Shown here in pieces: positions 7,659 through 16,098 of a DNA stretch of 24,742 nt. This stretch comes from CAZAGD01 sp049699975 (lineage in GTDB: Bacteria > Desulfobacterota > SM23-61). How positions within the stretch are numbered: the first letter of the stretch is position 1; each line of letters begins with the position of its first letter. The stretch spans positions 1 to 24,742 of the forward strand of contig JBNAWB010000030.1 of NCBI GenBank assembly GCA_049699975.1, in the 5' to 3' direction. The notes beneath the pieces were generated by a model. It ran no database searches, was not told where the DNA came from, and worked only from the letters and a program-made list of their open reading frames with translations. Position numbers and translations under genes: made by a program.

Positions 7659-8636
7659 ATGAAAAAGTTTAAAATGCTTTTAATGATGGTAGCAATAGGA
7701 ATGAGTTTTTTTGCTCCAGCATTTGTTGGAGCGGCCGAGAAGTACCCTACCAAACCAATTGAATTAGTTGTTCCTTTTGCCGCGGGCGGGTCTACTGATG
7801 TACTTGCGCGCTTGGTGGCTAAATATGCACCCAAGTACTTTGATCAACCTTTAGTGGTGGTTAATAAGCCGGGAGGAGGCGGGGTGATCGGTACGGAAGG
7901 CGTGGTCCGCTCCAAGCCTGATGGCTATTCCCTTTATGTGGGCTACGGTTCTGGCCACGATTTAGTCATGCCTCATTTTCAAAAATTGCCTTATAAGACC
8001 TTCGAAGATTTAATACCGATTTGTCGCCTTTCTGTCCATTCGGTGGCCATGGTAATCAGAGCTGATGCCCCTTATAAGAATTTTAAAGAATTCGTGGAAT
8101 GGGGGAAGAAAAAGCCCCAGGTGACGGCATCCGTATCGACTAAAGCTGGGTCGGTGGACATCACCTTTCAAGCTCTCGGCAAAGCTACAGGGCTCAAAAT
8201 AGTAACCATTCCTTTCCGGGGAGGAGCGGAATCAGTAACTGCCATTGTCGGGGGGCAAACTGATATAGGAGCAAATCATCCTTCTGAGATTATGAGCCAT
8301 ATCAAGGCCAAACGCCTAATTCCAGTAGGGGTAGCTTTAGAACAGAGGGATCCGGCTCTTCCTGATGTCCCCACTTTTAGAGAATTGGGTTATGATGTGG
8401 TTACAGTTGGTTCTGTGAAAGGGGTGGCCGCCCCTAAAGGAACTCCTCCAGAAGTGGTCAAGTACTTGGCTGAACGATTCAAGAAAGTATGTGAAGATCC
8501 CGAATTTATCCGAGAAATGAAGAACATCGGCCAGCCGGTAATGTATCAAGGGCCGGAGGAATTTGCTAAATATCTTAAAGATGGTTTTGAACAATACGGG
8601 AGATTGATAAAAGAATTCAACATTAAATTGGAATAG
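7659..8636 (+). CDS. tctC: Tripartite tricarboxylate transporter substrate-binding protein TctC (Bug family)
   Basis: This is the periplasmic binding protein that delivers substrate to TctAB. It is 325 residues long. Residues 1 to about 26 form a signal peptide (MKKFKMLLMMVAIGMSFF, cleavage near GAA-EKYP). The mature start YPTKPIELVVPFAAGGSTDV is the family signature, with VVVNKPGGGGVIG and later GGQTDIG as ligand-loop motifs. The start has a strong AGGAGG site. It is the third gene of a tctB-tctA-tctC operon. Bug proteins typically bind carboxylates through water-bridged loops; the ligand cannot be assigned from sequence. The adjacent aldolase suggests a hydroxylated or oxo-acid substrate, but this is inference from neighbourhood only. 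Confidence 0.95.
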   Translation: MKKFKMLLMMVAIGMSFFAPAFVGAAEKYPTKPIELVVPFAAGGSTDVLARLVAKYAPKYFDQPLVVVNKPGGGGVIGTEGVVRSKPDGYSLYVGYGSGHDLVMPHFQKLPYKTFEDLIPICRLSVHSVAMVIRADAPYKNFKEFVEWGKKKPQVTASVSTKAGSVDITFQALGKATGLKIVTIPFRGGAESVTAIVGGQTDIGANHPSEIMSHIKAKRLIPVGVALEQRDPALPDVPTFRELGYDVVTVGSVKGVAAPKGTPPEVVKYLAERFKKVCEDPEFIREMKNIGQPVMYQGPEEFAKYLKDGFEQYGRLIKEFNIKLE

Positions 8637-8708
8637 CCAAAAAGCCAAGAAAAAGGATTCAAGTAAGTTAGGACAAGTTGCTTAGCCATCGAGGATCTGG
8701 AGGTTAAA

Positions 8709-8756
8709 ATGTTTTTTAAGAGAAGGGACCAGAAGATAATTGGCGGGAAACGATAA
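8709..8756 (+). CDS. Possible 15-residue basic peptide ORF with good ribosome site
   Basis: GGAGG (8699-8703) precedes ATG 8709 by five bases. The frame encodes MFFKRRDQKIIGGKR and stops at TAA 8754-8756, 18 bases before the aldolase start. The peptide resembles no family I know. It may be a translated leader coupled to the aldolase, or chance. Placement in the 138-base gap between tctC and the aldolase and the well-spaced ribosome site are the only support. Confidence 0.25.
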   Translation: MFFKRRDQKIIGGKR

Positions 8757-8774
8757 TTTTGAGAGGAGAAAGCT

Positions 8775-9542
8775 ATGAGTTGGGCAGGCTTACGCAAAAG
8801 AATTTTAGCTGGAGAATGCGTTTATGGCATGATGATTCGTCTCTCTCGGGATCCAGGGGCGCCATGTGTTTTTGCCGCGGCCGGGTATGATTTCTGTTTC
8901 CTTGACATGGAACATGGTTGCTATAACATGGAGACGGTAGCAGATTTGATTCGGGGGGCTAAGTCGGCCGGTATCGCTCCTCTGATCCGTGTCCCTCGCC
9001 TGGAAACATTTTTTATCTCTAGAGTCCTCGACGCCGGGGCCGAGGGTGTCATGGTTCCTATGATTTCTACAAAAGCGGAAGCGGAAGCCCTGGTCCGGTT
9101 TGGTAAATATGCGCCATTAGGCCAGCGCGGATTAGGGGCCCAAACTGGGATGACGGATTTTCGGCCTCGCCCAGCGGCGAGTATTATGAAAGAAGCGAAT
9201 GAAAATACTTTGCTCATTGCTCAAATTGAGACTAAAGAGGCGGTTAAGAACATTGACGAAATTTTAAGCGTGGAAGGTATTGATGTCGGCCTGATCGGTC
9301 CGAATGACCTTTCTGTTTCGCTCGGGATTCCAGATCAGTTAAATTCAGAGATTATCCAAGAGGCCATTGGGAAAGTAGTTGAATCTGCCCGCAGACATCA
9401 GAAAGCTTCCGGCATTCACATTGGGAGCATAGAGGCGATAAAGAAATGGCGGGCTAAAGGTATGACTGTCTTGGCTTGCTCCACAGATACTGCTTTCATG
9501 TTCAATGCCGCTAAGGCTACCTTAGAACAAATGAAGAGTTAA
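8775..9542 (+). CDS. HpcH/HpaI-family class II aldolase (2,4-dihydroxyhept-2-ene-1,7-dioate or 2-dehydro-3-deoxyglucarate aldolase-like)
   Basis: This is a cytoplasmic metal-dependent aldolase of the phosphoenolpyruvate/pyruvate TIM-barrel superfamily. It cleaves 4-hydroxy-2-oxo acids to pyruvate plus an aldehyde in characterised members. It is 255 residues long, normal for the family. Visible active-site positions are His47 in LDMEHG, Arg72 in LIRVPR, Glu152 in QIETKEA and Asp178 in GPNDLS, corresponding to the catalytic His, substrate Arg and metal-binding acidic residues. The barrel motif LDAGAEGVMVPM is intact. Ribosome site GAGAGGAG lies before ATG 8775. As the last gene of the tct operon it could process the imported acid. 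The exact substrate is not predictable; citrate lyase beta-like or malyl-CoA activity is less likely given the short HpaI-type length. Confidence 0.9.
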   Translation: MSWAGLRKRILAGECVYGMMIRLSRDPGAPCVFAAAGYDFCFLDMEHGCYNMETVADLIRGAKSAGIAPLIRVPRLETFFISRVLDAGAEGVMVPMISTKAEAEALVRFGKYAPLGQRGLGAQTGMTDFRPRPAASIMKEANENTLLIAQIETKEAVKNIDEILSVEGIDVGLIGPNDLSVSLGIPDQLNSEIIQEAIGKVVESARRHQKASGIHIGSIEAIKKWRAKGMTVLACSTDTAFMFNAAKATLEQMKS

Positions 9543-9943
9543 ATAATCTTTTCTGCATCCTCTTTACAGACTGTGTCGTAAGGCCATTACGAGGCAGCAT
9601 AGCGATCGAAGGTGGAGGCGACCCACGCTTGCCGCAGTCGCGGGCAATTAATAAATGGGAATTGCGATTCAGTCTCTTAGAAAAGAGAGGCTTGAAGTTT
9701 GGGAATTGGGCATTTTTTCTGGTGTATTTTTGAGCTAGACCTATCTCCCTCCTGCCTGCCTTAAGCATCGCTATTAAAAGCGATTGATGGCCAGTCGCCT
9801 TTTCTGACCGTTGATCACTTTTAAATTTTAACCTGAGTTAGGAATGATAAATAATTGCCTGGTCAAGGCTTTCTTTGGCCAAAGCAAGCGGGGCTCATAA
9901 AAATTAAGCACTGGTTAACTCTTAGGTACAGGCGCCTTTTATC
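9543..9943. other. Intergenic region with degenerate palindromic repeat
   Basis: No credible gene is present on either strand. A repeat related to the copy at 4-55 lies at about 9582-9660: CATTACGAGG near 9585 and CGACCCACGCT at 9619-9629, the latter identical to 31-41. The right arm is decayed. A small TCTCTT-AGAA-AAGAGA hairpin follows near 9675-9690 without a T-tract. The remainder, up to the promoter at 9944, shows nothing recognisable. Confidence 0.5.
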
Positions 9944-9973
9944 TTGACAATCAATGAAAAAATGCTATATAAA
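9944..9973 (+). promoter_or_regulatory. Sigma70-like promoter for the MetE-like/EF-G operon
   Basis: TTGACA (9944-9949) and TATAAA (9968-9973) are separated by 18 bases, with an overlapping TATATA at a 16-base spacing. The flanking DNA is AT-rich. It lies about 60 bases before the start at 10034. This is the best promoter match in the window. Confidence 0.6.
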
Positions 9974-10033
9974 AACTTAAAGAAATCAAATCATTTTCTT
10001 TAATTATGATGATTCTTTGGGAAAGATGGGGAA

Positions 10034-11086
10034 ATGGAAGCGGATTTTCTTCCAGCATTATCAGCCACCGGCGTGGGCAGCCTGCCTCACCAGGACTTAG
10101 CCCGAGCAATAAATCTCATCACGAATATTTTGCCAGATACTCCTTTTTGGCCGCAACTCCCTAAATATTCTCCTTTAGAAAATATGATTGCCCAGGTCAG
10201 CCCTGGCTTACCATTCCTAAATGTTGACGAAAAAAAAGGGGAAATTTTCTTTGCTGATGAGCGGGAGGTGGCTTCCGAATTAGAAAAAGTATATCGGGCT
10301 TATTTAGAGAAAGATAATTCTGCTTATAGTTTGCCTTCCAGATATATAGGCGGATTGGAAGAAATGATTAGACATTTGCAAACCCGCTCTGCCCCTTTAA
10401 AATTTTTTAAAGGGCAGATGGTTGGGCCAATAACTCTCGGATTAGCAGCCAAAGATAAGGAGGGGAAAGATTTAATTCATAATGAAGTTATCTTTGATGC
10501 CCTTTATAAGGCTTTAATTCTGCGGGGGTGCTGGCTCATTCAGAAGATGAAAGAGGTGAAGGCGCGAATCATTTTTTTCCTCGATGAACCTGCTTTAGCC
10601 GGTTTGGGATCGGCTTTTTTTACCGTTTCTCCCGAGGTCATCAGGAAGACCTGGGAAGAGGTGATCAGCGCATGGCAATCCCAAGGAGCGTTGGTAGGCA
10701 TTCATTGCTGTGGAAACACTGATTGGTCTTTGCTCTTAGAGAGCAAAGTGGATATTATAAACTTTGATGCCTGGAGTTTTTGGGAACGCTTTGTTCTTTA
10801 CCGGGATGCCCTGGTAGATTTTCTTGATCGCGGCGGAATTTTAGCCTGGGGTATAGTGCCTACGGCAGAATTTTCGGGCACAGAAACTTTGGAAATTATC
10901 ATGACCAGATTAGAAGGAGAGATGGAGGAATTAGCTCGCCAAGGGCTAAGTAGGAAAAAATTGTATGCCCAAAGCTTACTCACTCCGAGTTGCGGCATGG
11001 GTCTCCTGAAGGAAGAGCAGGCCGAAAAAATGCTTAGCCTTTTAGGGAAATTATCAGAGCAAATGCAGCTAAAATATCTTAGTTGA
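10034..11086 (+). CDS. MetE/UROD-fold methyltransferase-like protein (cobalamin-independent methionine synthase C-terminal type)
   Basis: This is a predicted cytoplasmic protein of 350 residues related to the catalytic domain of cobalamin-independent methionine synthase and to uroporphyrinogen decarboxylase-like barrels. The N-terminal ATGVGSLPH motif and the zinc-type residues His224 and Cys226 (HCCGNTDW) with Cys320 (TPSCGMGLL) match the MetE His-x-Cys...Cys pattern. A DEPAL motif at 184-188 is also typical. It is about half of full MetE and lacks the N-terminal barrel, as in archaeal core MetE and in many uncharacterised methylamine- or corrinoid-linked homologues. It is followed after 20 bases by EF-G. 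The methyl donor and acceptor are unknown. Confidence 0.8.
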   Translation: MEADFLPALSATGVGSLPHQDLARAINLITNILPDTPFWPQLPKYSPLENMIAQVSPGLPFLNVDEKKGEIFFADEREVASELEKVYRAYLEKDNSAYSLPSRYIGGLEEMIRHLQTRSAPLKFFKGQMVGPITLGLAAKDKEGKDLIHNEVIFDALYKALILRGCWLIQKMKEVKARIIFFLDEPALAGLGSAFFTVSPEVIRKTWEEVISAWQSQGALVGIHCCGNTDWSLLLESKVDIINFDAWSFWERFVLYRDALVDFLDRGGILAWGIVPTAEFSGTETLEIIMTRLEGEMEELARQGLSRKKLYAQSLLTPSCGMGLLKEEQAEKMLSLLGKLSEQMQLKYLS

Positions 11087-11106
11087 CAGGAAGGTAGAAA
11101 AAGCTG

Positions 11107-13161
11107 ATGGCTCCACCACCTAAAGGGAGATTAAACAGAATTCGTAATATCGGCATCATGGCTCATATTGATGCGGGCAAGACTACGGTTACCGAGCGGA
11201 TTCTTTACTATACAGGCCGGTCCTACAAAATGGGGGAAGTCCATGATGGAGAAGCAGTGATGGATTGGATGCCGCAAGAGCAAGAACGGGGGATAACGAT
11301 TACCTCGGCAGTGACTACTTTTCCTTGGCGGGGATACGAAATTCATCTCATCGATACACCTGGCCATGTGGATTTTACGATTGAAGTGGAGCGGAGTTTG
11401 CGCGTCTTGGATGGAGCCATTGCCGTTTTTGACGCCGTCAATGGGGTAGAACCGCAATCTGAAACAGTGTGGCATCAAGCTGATAAGTATAAAGTCCCGC
11501 GCCTCACTTTCGTTAATAAGATGGACCGGGTAGGAGCGGATTTTTTCGGCACGGTGGCCATGATGAAGGAAAAATTAGGCGCGCGACCTGCTTTGGTGCA
11601 GATCCCCTGGGGAGCAGAAGACCGATTTCAAGGGGTGATAGATTTAATTAAAATGAAAGCCGTAATATGGGACGAGGAGACTTTGGGGGCCACTTTTCAC
11701 GAAATAGAGATCCCCGCTGATTTTTCCACGGCAGCCCAAAAATTTCGGGACCAACTCTTAGAAACTTTAGCCGAAAAAAATGACCTGCTCATGGAAAAAT
11801 ACCTGAGTGGAGAAGAAATAACTAGCGAAGAAATCAAATCAGTTTTAAGGCAAGCTACTCTCAAATTCGAGCTAGTGCCCGTACTTTGTGGCGCTGCTTT
11901 GCGCAATAAAGGTATTCAGCCCCTTTTGGATGCTATCGTAGATTACCTTCCTTCTCCTTTGGATGTTCCGCCGATCACGGGTTATAACCCCTTAACTGGA
12001 AAGCAGGAAACTCGGCTGAGTTCAGAAAAAGAGCCCCTGGCCGCTTTGGCTTTTAAGATTATGATGGATGAAGGAAGGAAATTAACTTATCTGCGCGTTT
12101 ATTCGGGCACTTTAAAACCAGAACAGGAAGTTTATAATTCCACCAAAGGAAAAAAAGAGCGGGTAGCTCGCCTCTTCCGGATGCATGCTAACAAAAAGGA
12201 AAGGATAGCCGAAGTGCGCGCGGGTGATATAGTAGCGGCGGCAGGTTTAAAAGAAACTACTACCGGTGATACCTTGTGTGCTGAAGAAAAACCTATTATC
12301 TTGGAGCGGATAGAATTTTATGAACCAGTTACCTCGATGGCCATCGAGCCTAAAACTCGCGCTGATCAAGAGAAATTGGAATTTTCTCTACAAAAAATTA
12401 TGGAAGAAGATCCTACCTTCCGCGTTAAACTTGATGAAGATACTGGGCAAACCATAATTTCGGGCATGGGTGAACTTCATCTGGAAGTGATTGTGCGTCG
12501 CCTCCTGGACGATTTTGGCGTGGCCGTGAACATGGGCAGGCCCCAGGTAGTCTATCGGGAGACCATAACTCAACCAGCGGAAGGGGAAGGAAAGTTTGAA
12601 AGAGAAATAGATGGTGTTATGCATTTTGGCCATGTGCGCCTTTTCTTAGAACCAAAGCCGCGGGGCGCAGGATTTGAATTTAGCCAAGCTATGGCGAGCG
12701 AAGATATTCCCCAGGAATTTATTCCGGCAATTGAAGCTGGGGTGCGGGAATCAATAACCAATGGCGTAATTTCCGGATATCCAGTAGTTGATTTGCGGGT
12801 TACCCTGCGGGGAGGAACTTTCCGAGAGAACCAATCCTCCCCCTTAGCTTACCAGATAGCGGCCGCTATGGCTTTTAGGGAAGGCTGTCAAAAAGGCCAA
12901 CCCATTTTGTTGGAACCAATAATGAAGACCGAAGTGGTCGTGCCCGAAGAATTTTTGGGGGAAGTCATTGGCGATCTCAGTGCCCGCAAGGGAAGGATTG
13001 AACAGGTTCAATCCCGGGGGAAAGTCAGCGTTATCTTGGCTTTTGTGCCCTTACGGGAAATGTTCGGCTACTCTACAGATCTTCGTTCGCTAAGTCAAGG
13101 CCGAGGAAGTTTTACCATGCAGTTCTACCAATTTGATCGCTTGCCAGATAAGAAAAAATAG
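11107..13161 (+). CDS. fusA: Translation elongation factor G (solitary, paralog-type)
   Basis: This is a ribosomal translocase GTPase of 684 residues. GTPase motifs are complete: P-loop AHIDAGKTT (19-27), switch I Thr in RGITIT (61-66), DTPGH (83-87) and NKMD (137-140). Domains II to V follow, with the domain II motif LRVYSGTLK and the domain IV/V stretches GGTFRENQSSPLAYQIA and EVIGDLSARKG. It is not in a str operon (no rpsL, rpsG or tuf nearby). Features such as YNSTKGKKERVARLFRMHAN recall EF-G paralogs I associate with delta, spirochaete and planctomycete genomes. It may therefore be a second EF-G with a translocation-only, recycling or stress role; that is inference. Start ATG 11107 follows AGGAAGG. 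Confidence 0.93.
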   Translation: MAPPPKGRLNRIRNIGIMAHIDAGKTTVTERILYYTGRSYKMGEVHDGEAVMDWMPQEQERGITITSAVTTFPWRGYEIHLIDTPGHVDFTIEVERSLRVLDGAIAVFDAVNGVEPQSETVWHQADKYKVPRLTFVNKMDRVGADFFGTVAMMKEKLGARPALVQIPWGAEDRFQGVIDLIKMKAVIWDEETLGATFHEIEIPADFSTAAQKFRDQLLETLAEKNDLLMEKYLSGEEITSEEIKSVLRQATLKFELVPVLCGAALRNKGIQPLLDAIVDYLPSPLDVPPITGYNPLTGKQETRLSSEKEPLAALAFKIMMDEGRKLTYLRVYSGTLKPEQEVYNSTKGKKERVARLFRMHANKKERIAEVRAGDIVAAAGLKETTTGDTLCAEEKPIILERIEFYEPVTSMAIEPKTRADQEKLEFSLQKIMEEDPTFRVKLDEDTGQTIISGMGELHLEVIVRRLLDDFGVAVNMGRPQVVYRETITQPAEGEGKFEREIDGVMHFGHVRLFLEPKPRGAGFEFSQAMASEDIPQEFIPAIEAGVRESITNGVISGYPVVDLRVTLRGGTFRENQSSPLAYQIAAAMAFREGCQKGQPILLEPIMKTEVVVPEEFLGEVIGDLSARKGRIEQVQSRGKVSVILAFVPLREMFGYSTDLRSLSQGRGSFTMQFYQFDRLPDKKK

Positions 13162-13231
13162 GAATTTTCTGGGTATTGGGGAAGAAGGTAAATTGAGAAA
13201 TAGTGGCTGAGATGGAAAGACCTGAGCATTT

Positions 13232-14359
13232 ATGATTTCTTGGAGATTAGACTGTCGATATTTTCTTGGCGATCGCCCTTGTCGATTCCAAAGAACCTGT
13301 TCAGGCTGCCCTCATTATAGTCCCATGGGCAAGAGGATTTTAATTGTTAAGCTCGCCGCCATTGGCGACGTCCTGCGGACTACTCCTTTACTTACCGGCC
13401 TGAAAAGAACGTATCCGCAAAGCCACATCACTTGGGTAGTTGATAAAGATGCCTACCCTCTTTTAAAAAATAACCCTTTAATTAACCGCCTTCTTCCTTT
13501 TGAATTTGCAAACATATTTTCCTTAGAAAGCGAGAGTTTTGATTTGATTATTGGTCTGGAGAAAGAGGCTCGCGGGGCGGCTTTGGTCTCGAAAGTGAAG
13601 GCGCAAGAGAAAAAGGGGTTTGGACTAAGTGAAGTAGGGAATGTTTACCCATTGAATAAAGGTAGTGAATACGCTTTCCTTCTGGGACTCGACGACCATT
13701 TAAAATTTTATCAAAATAAGAAAACTTACCCAGAGCTCATATTTGAAATGGCCGATTTGCCCTACCATAAAGAAGAATATCTGCTTTCTCTCTCCCCCGA
13801 GGACGAAAATTTTGCCCAAGAATTTGCGCGCCAAGCTGGTTTAAAAAAAGGGGAAGTGATTGTGGGCCTGAATACCGGGGCCGGGGATGTTTTTGCCAAT
13901 AAGGCTTGGACAATAGAGGGCTACGGCGAGTTAATTAAAAAATTACAGAAAGAACCTGGGGTGCGCATTTTATTACTCGGCGGACCGAAAGAGCAAGAGC
14001 GGAATGCAGCTATAATTGAAAAATATGGACAGAGGGTAATTGATACAGGCTGTCATAATACTTTGACTCAATTTGCCGCCTTAGTTAATTTATGTCACAT
14101 CCTTGTTACCGGTGATACCACAGCTCTTCATTTAGGTATAGCCCTTAAAAAATATGTGGTGGCCATTTTTGGTCCTACCTGTGCGCAGGAGATTGAACTC
14201 TATGGACGCGGAGAAATAGTGAAAACAAGTCTTTCCTGTGGGCCATGTTACCGGAGAAGATGCACCATTTCGCCAAACTGTATGGAAGTGATTACTCCAG
14301 AGGAGGTGATGCAGAAGATAAAAAAATTCATCAGGCAGCAATTAGGAAAAGGAGATTGA
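13232..14359 (+). CDS. Glycosyltransferase family 9 (ADP-heptose:LPS heptosyltransferase-like) with Cys-rich N-terminus
   Basis: This is a predicted GT9/GT-B glycosyltransferase acting at the inner face of the membrane on LPS-core-like or related glycans. Residues 33 onward give the GT9 start KRILIVKLAAIGDVLRTTPL. The C-terminal half holds the nucleotide-sugar motifs VGLNTGAGDVFANKAW and VTGDTTALHLGIALKK with IFGPT. The first 32 residues contain Cys8, Cys17, Cys23 and Cys26 in the pattern C-x8-C-x5-C-x2-C around GDRPC, a possible metal site. I recall similar extensions in deltaproteobacterial GT9 proteins, so ATG 13232 is preferred over the internal ATG 13325. Six bases separate it from the next gene. 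The donor sugar is not determined. Confidence 0.88.
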   Translation: MISWRLDCRYFLGDRPCRFQRTCSGCPHYSPMGKRILIVKLAAIGDVLRTTPLLTGLKRTYPQSHITWVVDKDAYPLLKNNPLINRLLPFEFANIFSLESESFDLIIGLEKEARGAALVSKVKAQEKKGFGLSEVGNVYPLNKGSEYAFLLGLDDHLKFYQNKKTYPELIFEMADLPYHKEEYLLSLSPEDENFAQEFARQAGLKKGEVIVGLNTGAGDVFANKAWTIEGYGELIKKLQKEPGVRILLLGGPKEQERNAAIIEKYGQRVIDTGCHNTLTQFAALVNLCHILVTGDTTALHLGIALKKYVVAIFGPTCAQEIELYGRGEIVKTSLSCGPCYRRRCTISPNCMEVITPEEVMQKIKKFIRQQLGKGD

Positions 14360-14365
14360 TCCTCC

Positions 14366-15364
14366 ATGGCCTCTGTTTTTCGGCAACATTTGAAGGTCTG
14401 GGTGGGTTTAATCATTAGTGCGGCGGCTGTTTATTTATCCATCTATAAAATTGATTATCAAATCTTGTGGGCTTCATTAAAAACCATCGATATTCATTTC
14501 ATCCTGCCGGCGATATTTATCCAATTTATGTGCTTTTTTTTTAAAGGGGCGGCGTGGAAATTTTTGTTATATCCTACGCGCCGGGATGTTCCGCTATCGG
14601 CCACCATAAGTGTGCTAACTATTGGTTTAATGGTCAACAATCTCTTCCCGGCCAAAATGGGCGAATTAGCCCGGGCTTATCTCTTGGGGGAAAAAGAAAA
14701 ACTGCCCAAGAGTCTGGTCCTTTCCACGGTGGGTGTCGAACACCTTTTAGATATTGTAATATTATTAATTTTTTTATTACTTCTTTTGCCAGGAGTAAAC
14801 CTTCCCGACTGGCTGCGGATTACGGGAACAACCGTAGGATTAGGGGCCCTAATCTTAATCTTTCTAATTTTTTTGCTTATGAGGCGAGAAGAGATATTTC
14901 TGAATTGGCTTTTTCGAATCAGCAAATTTTTGCCCTTGAAAATACGCGCCCAAGGCCAAAACCTAGCCACTAACTTTGTGCAGGGACTGCGGGTGGTTAC
15001 CGGGCGTTATCTATTCTATGCTCTGGCCATGCTCGTTCCCATGTGGATTATGTCGGCTTTATTTGCTTATTTGCTTATGTCCTCTTTTTCTCTTTCTTTA
15101 CCCTTTAAGGCGGCGGTGATGGTCGTTATTTTCGTGGCCTTTGGGAAGATAATCCCTTCTTCCCCCAGTGCTTTGGGTACTTACCATTATTTAGTGATTT
15201 TGGTGCTCACTTCTTTTCAGATCGGTAAAGAAATTGCTCTGAGCTACGCCATTATCCTCCATGGCTTAAGTTCCTTAGTGGAGATTTTTACTGGGCTGGC
15301 AGCTCTTTTGGCCGGAAATGTTTCCTTGGGCAAGATTACCCAGCGGGAGGAGAAACCTTCATGA
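14366..15364 (+). CDS. YbhN/UPF0104-type integral membrane protein (lysylphosphatidylglycerol synthase transmembrane region-like)
   Basis: This is a polytopic inner-membrane protein of about 332 residues with seven to eight hydrophobic segments. The conserved family features NNLFPAKMGELARAYLL and, near the C-terminus, FGKIIPSSPSALGTYHY are present; these define the flippase-like domain of MprF and YbhN proteins. It lacks the soluble aminoacyl-transfer domain, so it is not a full lysyl-PG synthase. Its stop overlaps the start of the polyprenyl-sugar GT2 by four bases (ATGA), and homologues often sit beside such enzymes, suggesting a role in handling lipid-linked sugars. That role is inference. 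Confidence 0.87.
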   Translation: MASVFRQHLKVWVGLIISAAAVYLSIYKIDYQILWASLKTIDIHFILPAIFIQFMCFFFKGAAWKFLLYPTRRDVPLSATISVLTIGLMVNNLFPAKMGELARAYLLGEKEKLPKSLVLSTVGVEHLLDIVILLIFLLLLLPGVNLPDWLRITGTTVGLGALILIFLIFLLMRREEIFLNWLFRISKFLPLKIRAQGQNLATNFVQGLRVVTGRYLFYALAMLVPMWIMSALFAYLLMSSFSLSLPFKAAVMVVIFVAFGKIIPSSPSALGTYHYLVILVLTSFQIGKEIALSYAIILHGLSSLVEIFTGLAALLAGNVSLGKITQREEKPS

Positions 15365-16077
15365 AAATAATGGCCATGATTCCTACCTATAACGAGGCTT
15401 TGAATATAGAGAAACTTTTGCTAGAAATTTTAAAACAAGGCCCCGAAATTGAGGTGGTGGTAGTTGATGATGACTCTCCAGATGGAACGGCGGCTATTGT
15501 AGAAAATATGGGTAAAGCAGATCAAAGAATTCATTTAATAGTGCGGCGGAATGAAAAAGGGCGAGGCACAGCGGGAATTGTTGGGTTCAAATATGCTTTA
15601 GCTCAGCAAGCAGACTTAATCATCGAAATGGATGCGGATTTTTCTCATGCTCCTGCTTATATTCCCTATTTCCTTAGCCATATTGATGATTGCGATTTAC
15701 TCATAGGATCAAGGTTAGTTTCCGGGGGTGGGGAGAGGGGGCGGCATTTTTGGCGCAAATGGATTACCCGCGGGGCTAATTTTTATATTCGTCTCGTGCT
15801 TGGCTTACCCTATCACGATTGTACCTCGGGTTACCGCATTTTTCGGCGGCAAGTATTAGAAGCTATTAATTTGGAAGATATTATCTCCACAGGTCCTTCG
15901 GTAGTGGAAGAAGTTCTTTATAAGGCCTACCGACACAGATTTAGAATTAAGGAAGTACCTTATGTGTTAGAAGAGAGAAAAGCTGGAAAATCAACTTTTA
16001 ATTGGCGCATAATGGTGGACACTCTATTAAAAATGATTAAGATTCGCTGGCGATACCGCGCTTATCCAGATAAATGA
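15361..16077 (+). CDS. Polyprenol monophosphomannose synthase-like GT2 (dolichyl-phosphate mannosyltransferase family)
   Basis: This is a soluble or peripheral GT-A glycosyltransferase of 238 residues that would transfer a hexose from a nucleotide sugar to undecaprenyl phosphate. Motifs are VVVDDDSPDGTA (donor binding), the catalytic EMDADFSHAP, GSRLVSGG, and DCTSGYRIFRR near the acceptor site. The C-terminal EERKAGKSTFNW is also typical of DPM1. No C-terminal membrane helices are present, unlike GtrB/ArnC types. It overlaps the YbhN-like gene and precedes a GT39 transferase, which would use the lipid-linked product. The sugar identity (mannose, glucose or other) is unknown. Confidence 0.9.
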   Translation: MKIMAMIPTYNEALNIEKLLLEILKQGPEIEVVVVDDDSPDGTAAIVENMGKADQRIHLIVRRNEKGRGTAGIVGFKYALAQQADLIIEMDADFSHAPAYIPYFLSHIDDCDLLIGSRLVSGGGERGRHFWRKWITRGANFYIRLVLGLPYHDCTSGYRIFRRQVLEAINLEDIISTGPSVVEEVLYKAYRHRFRIKEVPYVLEERKAGKSTFNWRIMVDTLLKMIKIRWRYRAYPDK

Positions 16078-16098
16078 GCAAAGGGATTGATTCCTCCT

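Noticed and set aside
14554..14973. 139-codon plus-strand open frame inside the YbhN-like gene
   Set aside because: It lies wholly within a clear gene in another frame, and its sequence resembles no family.
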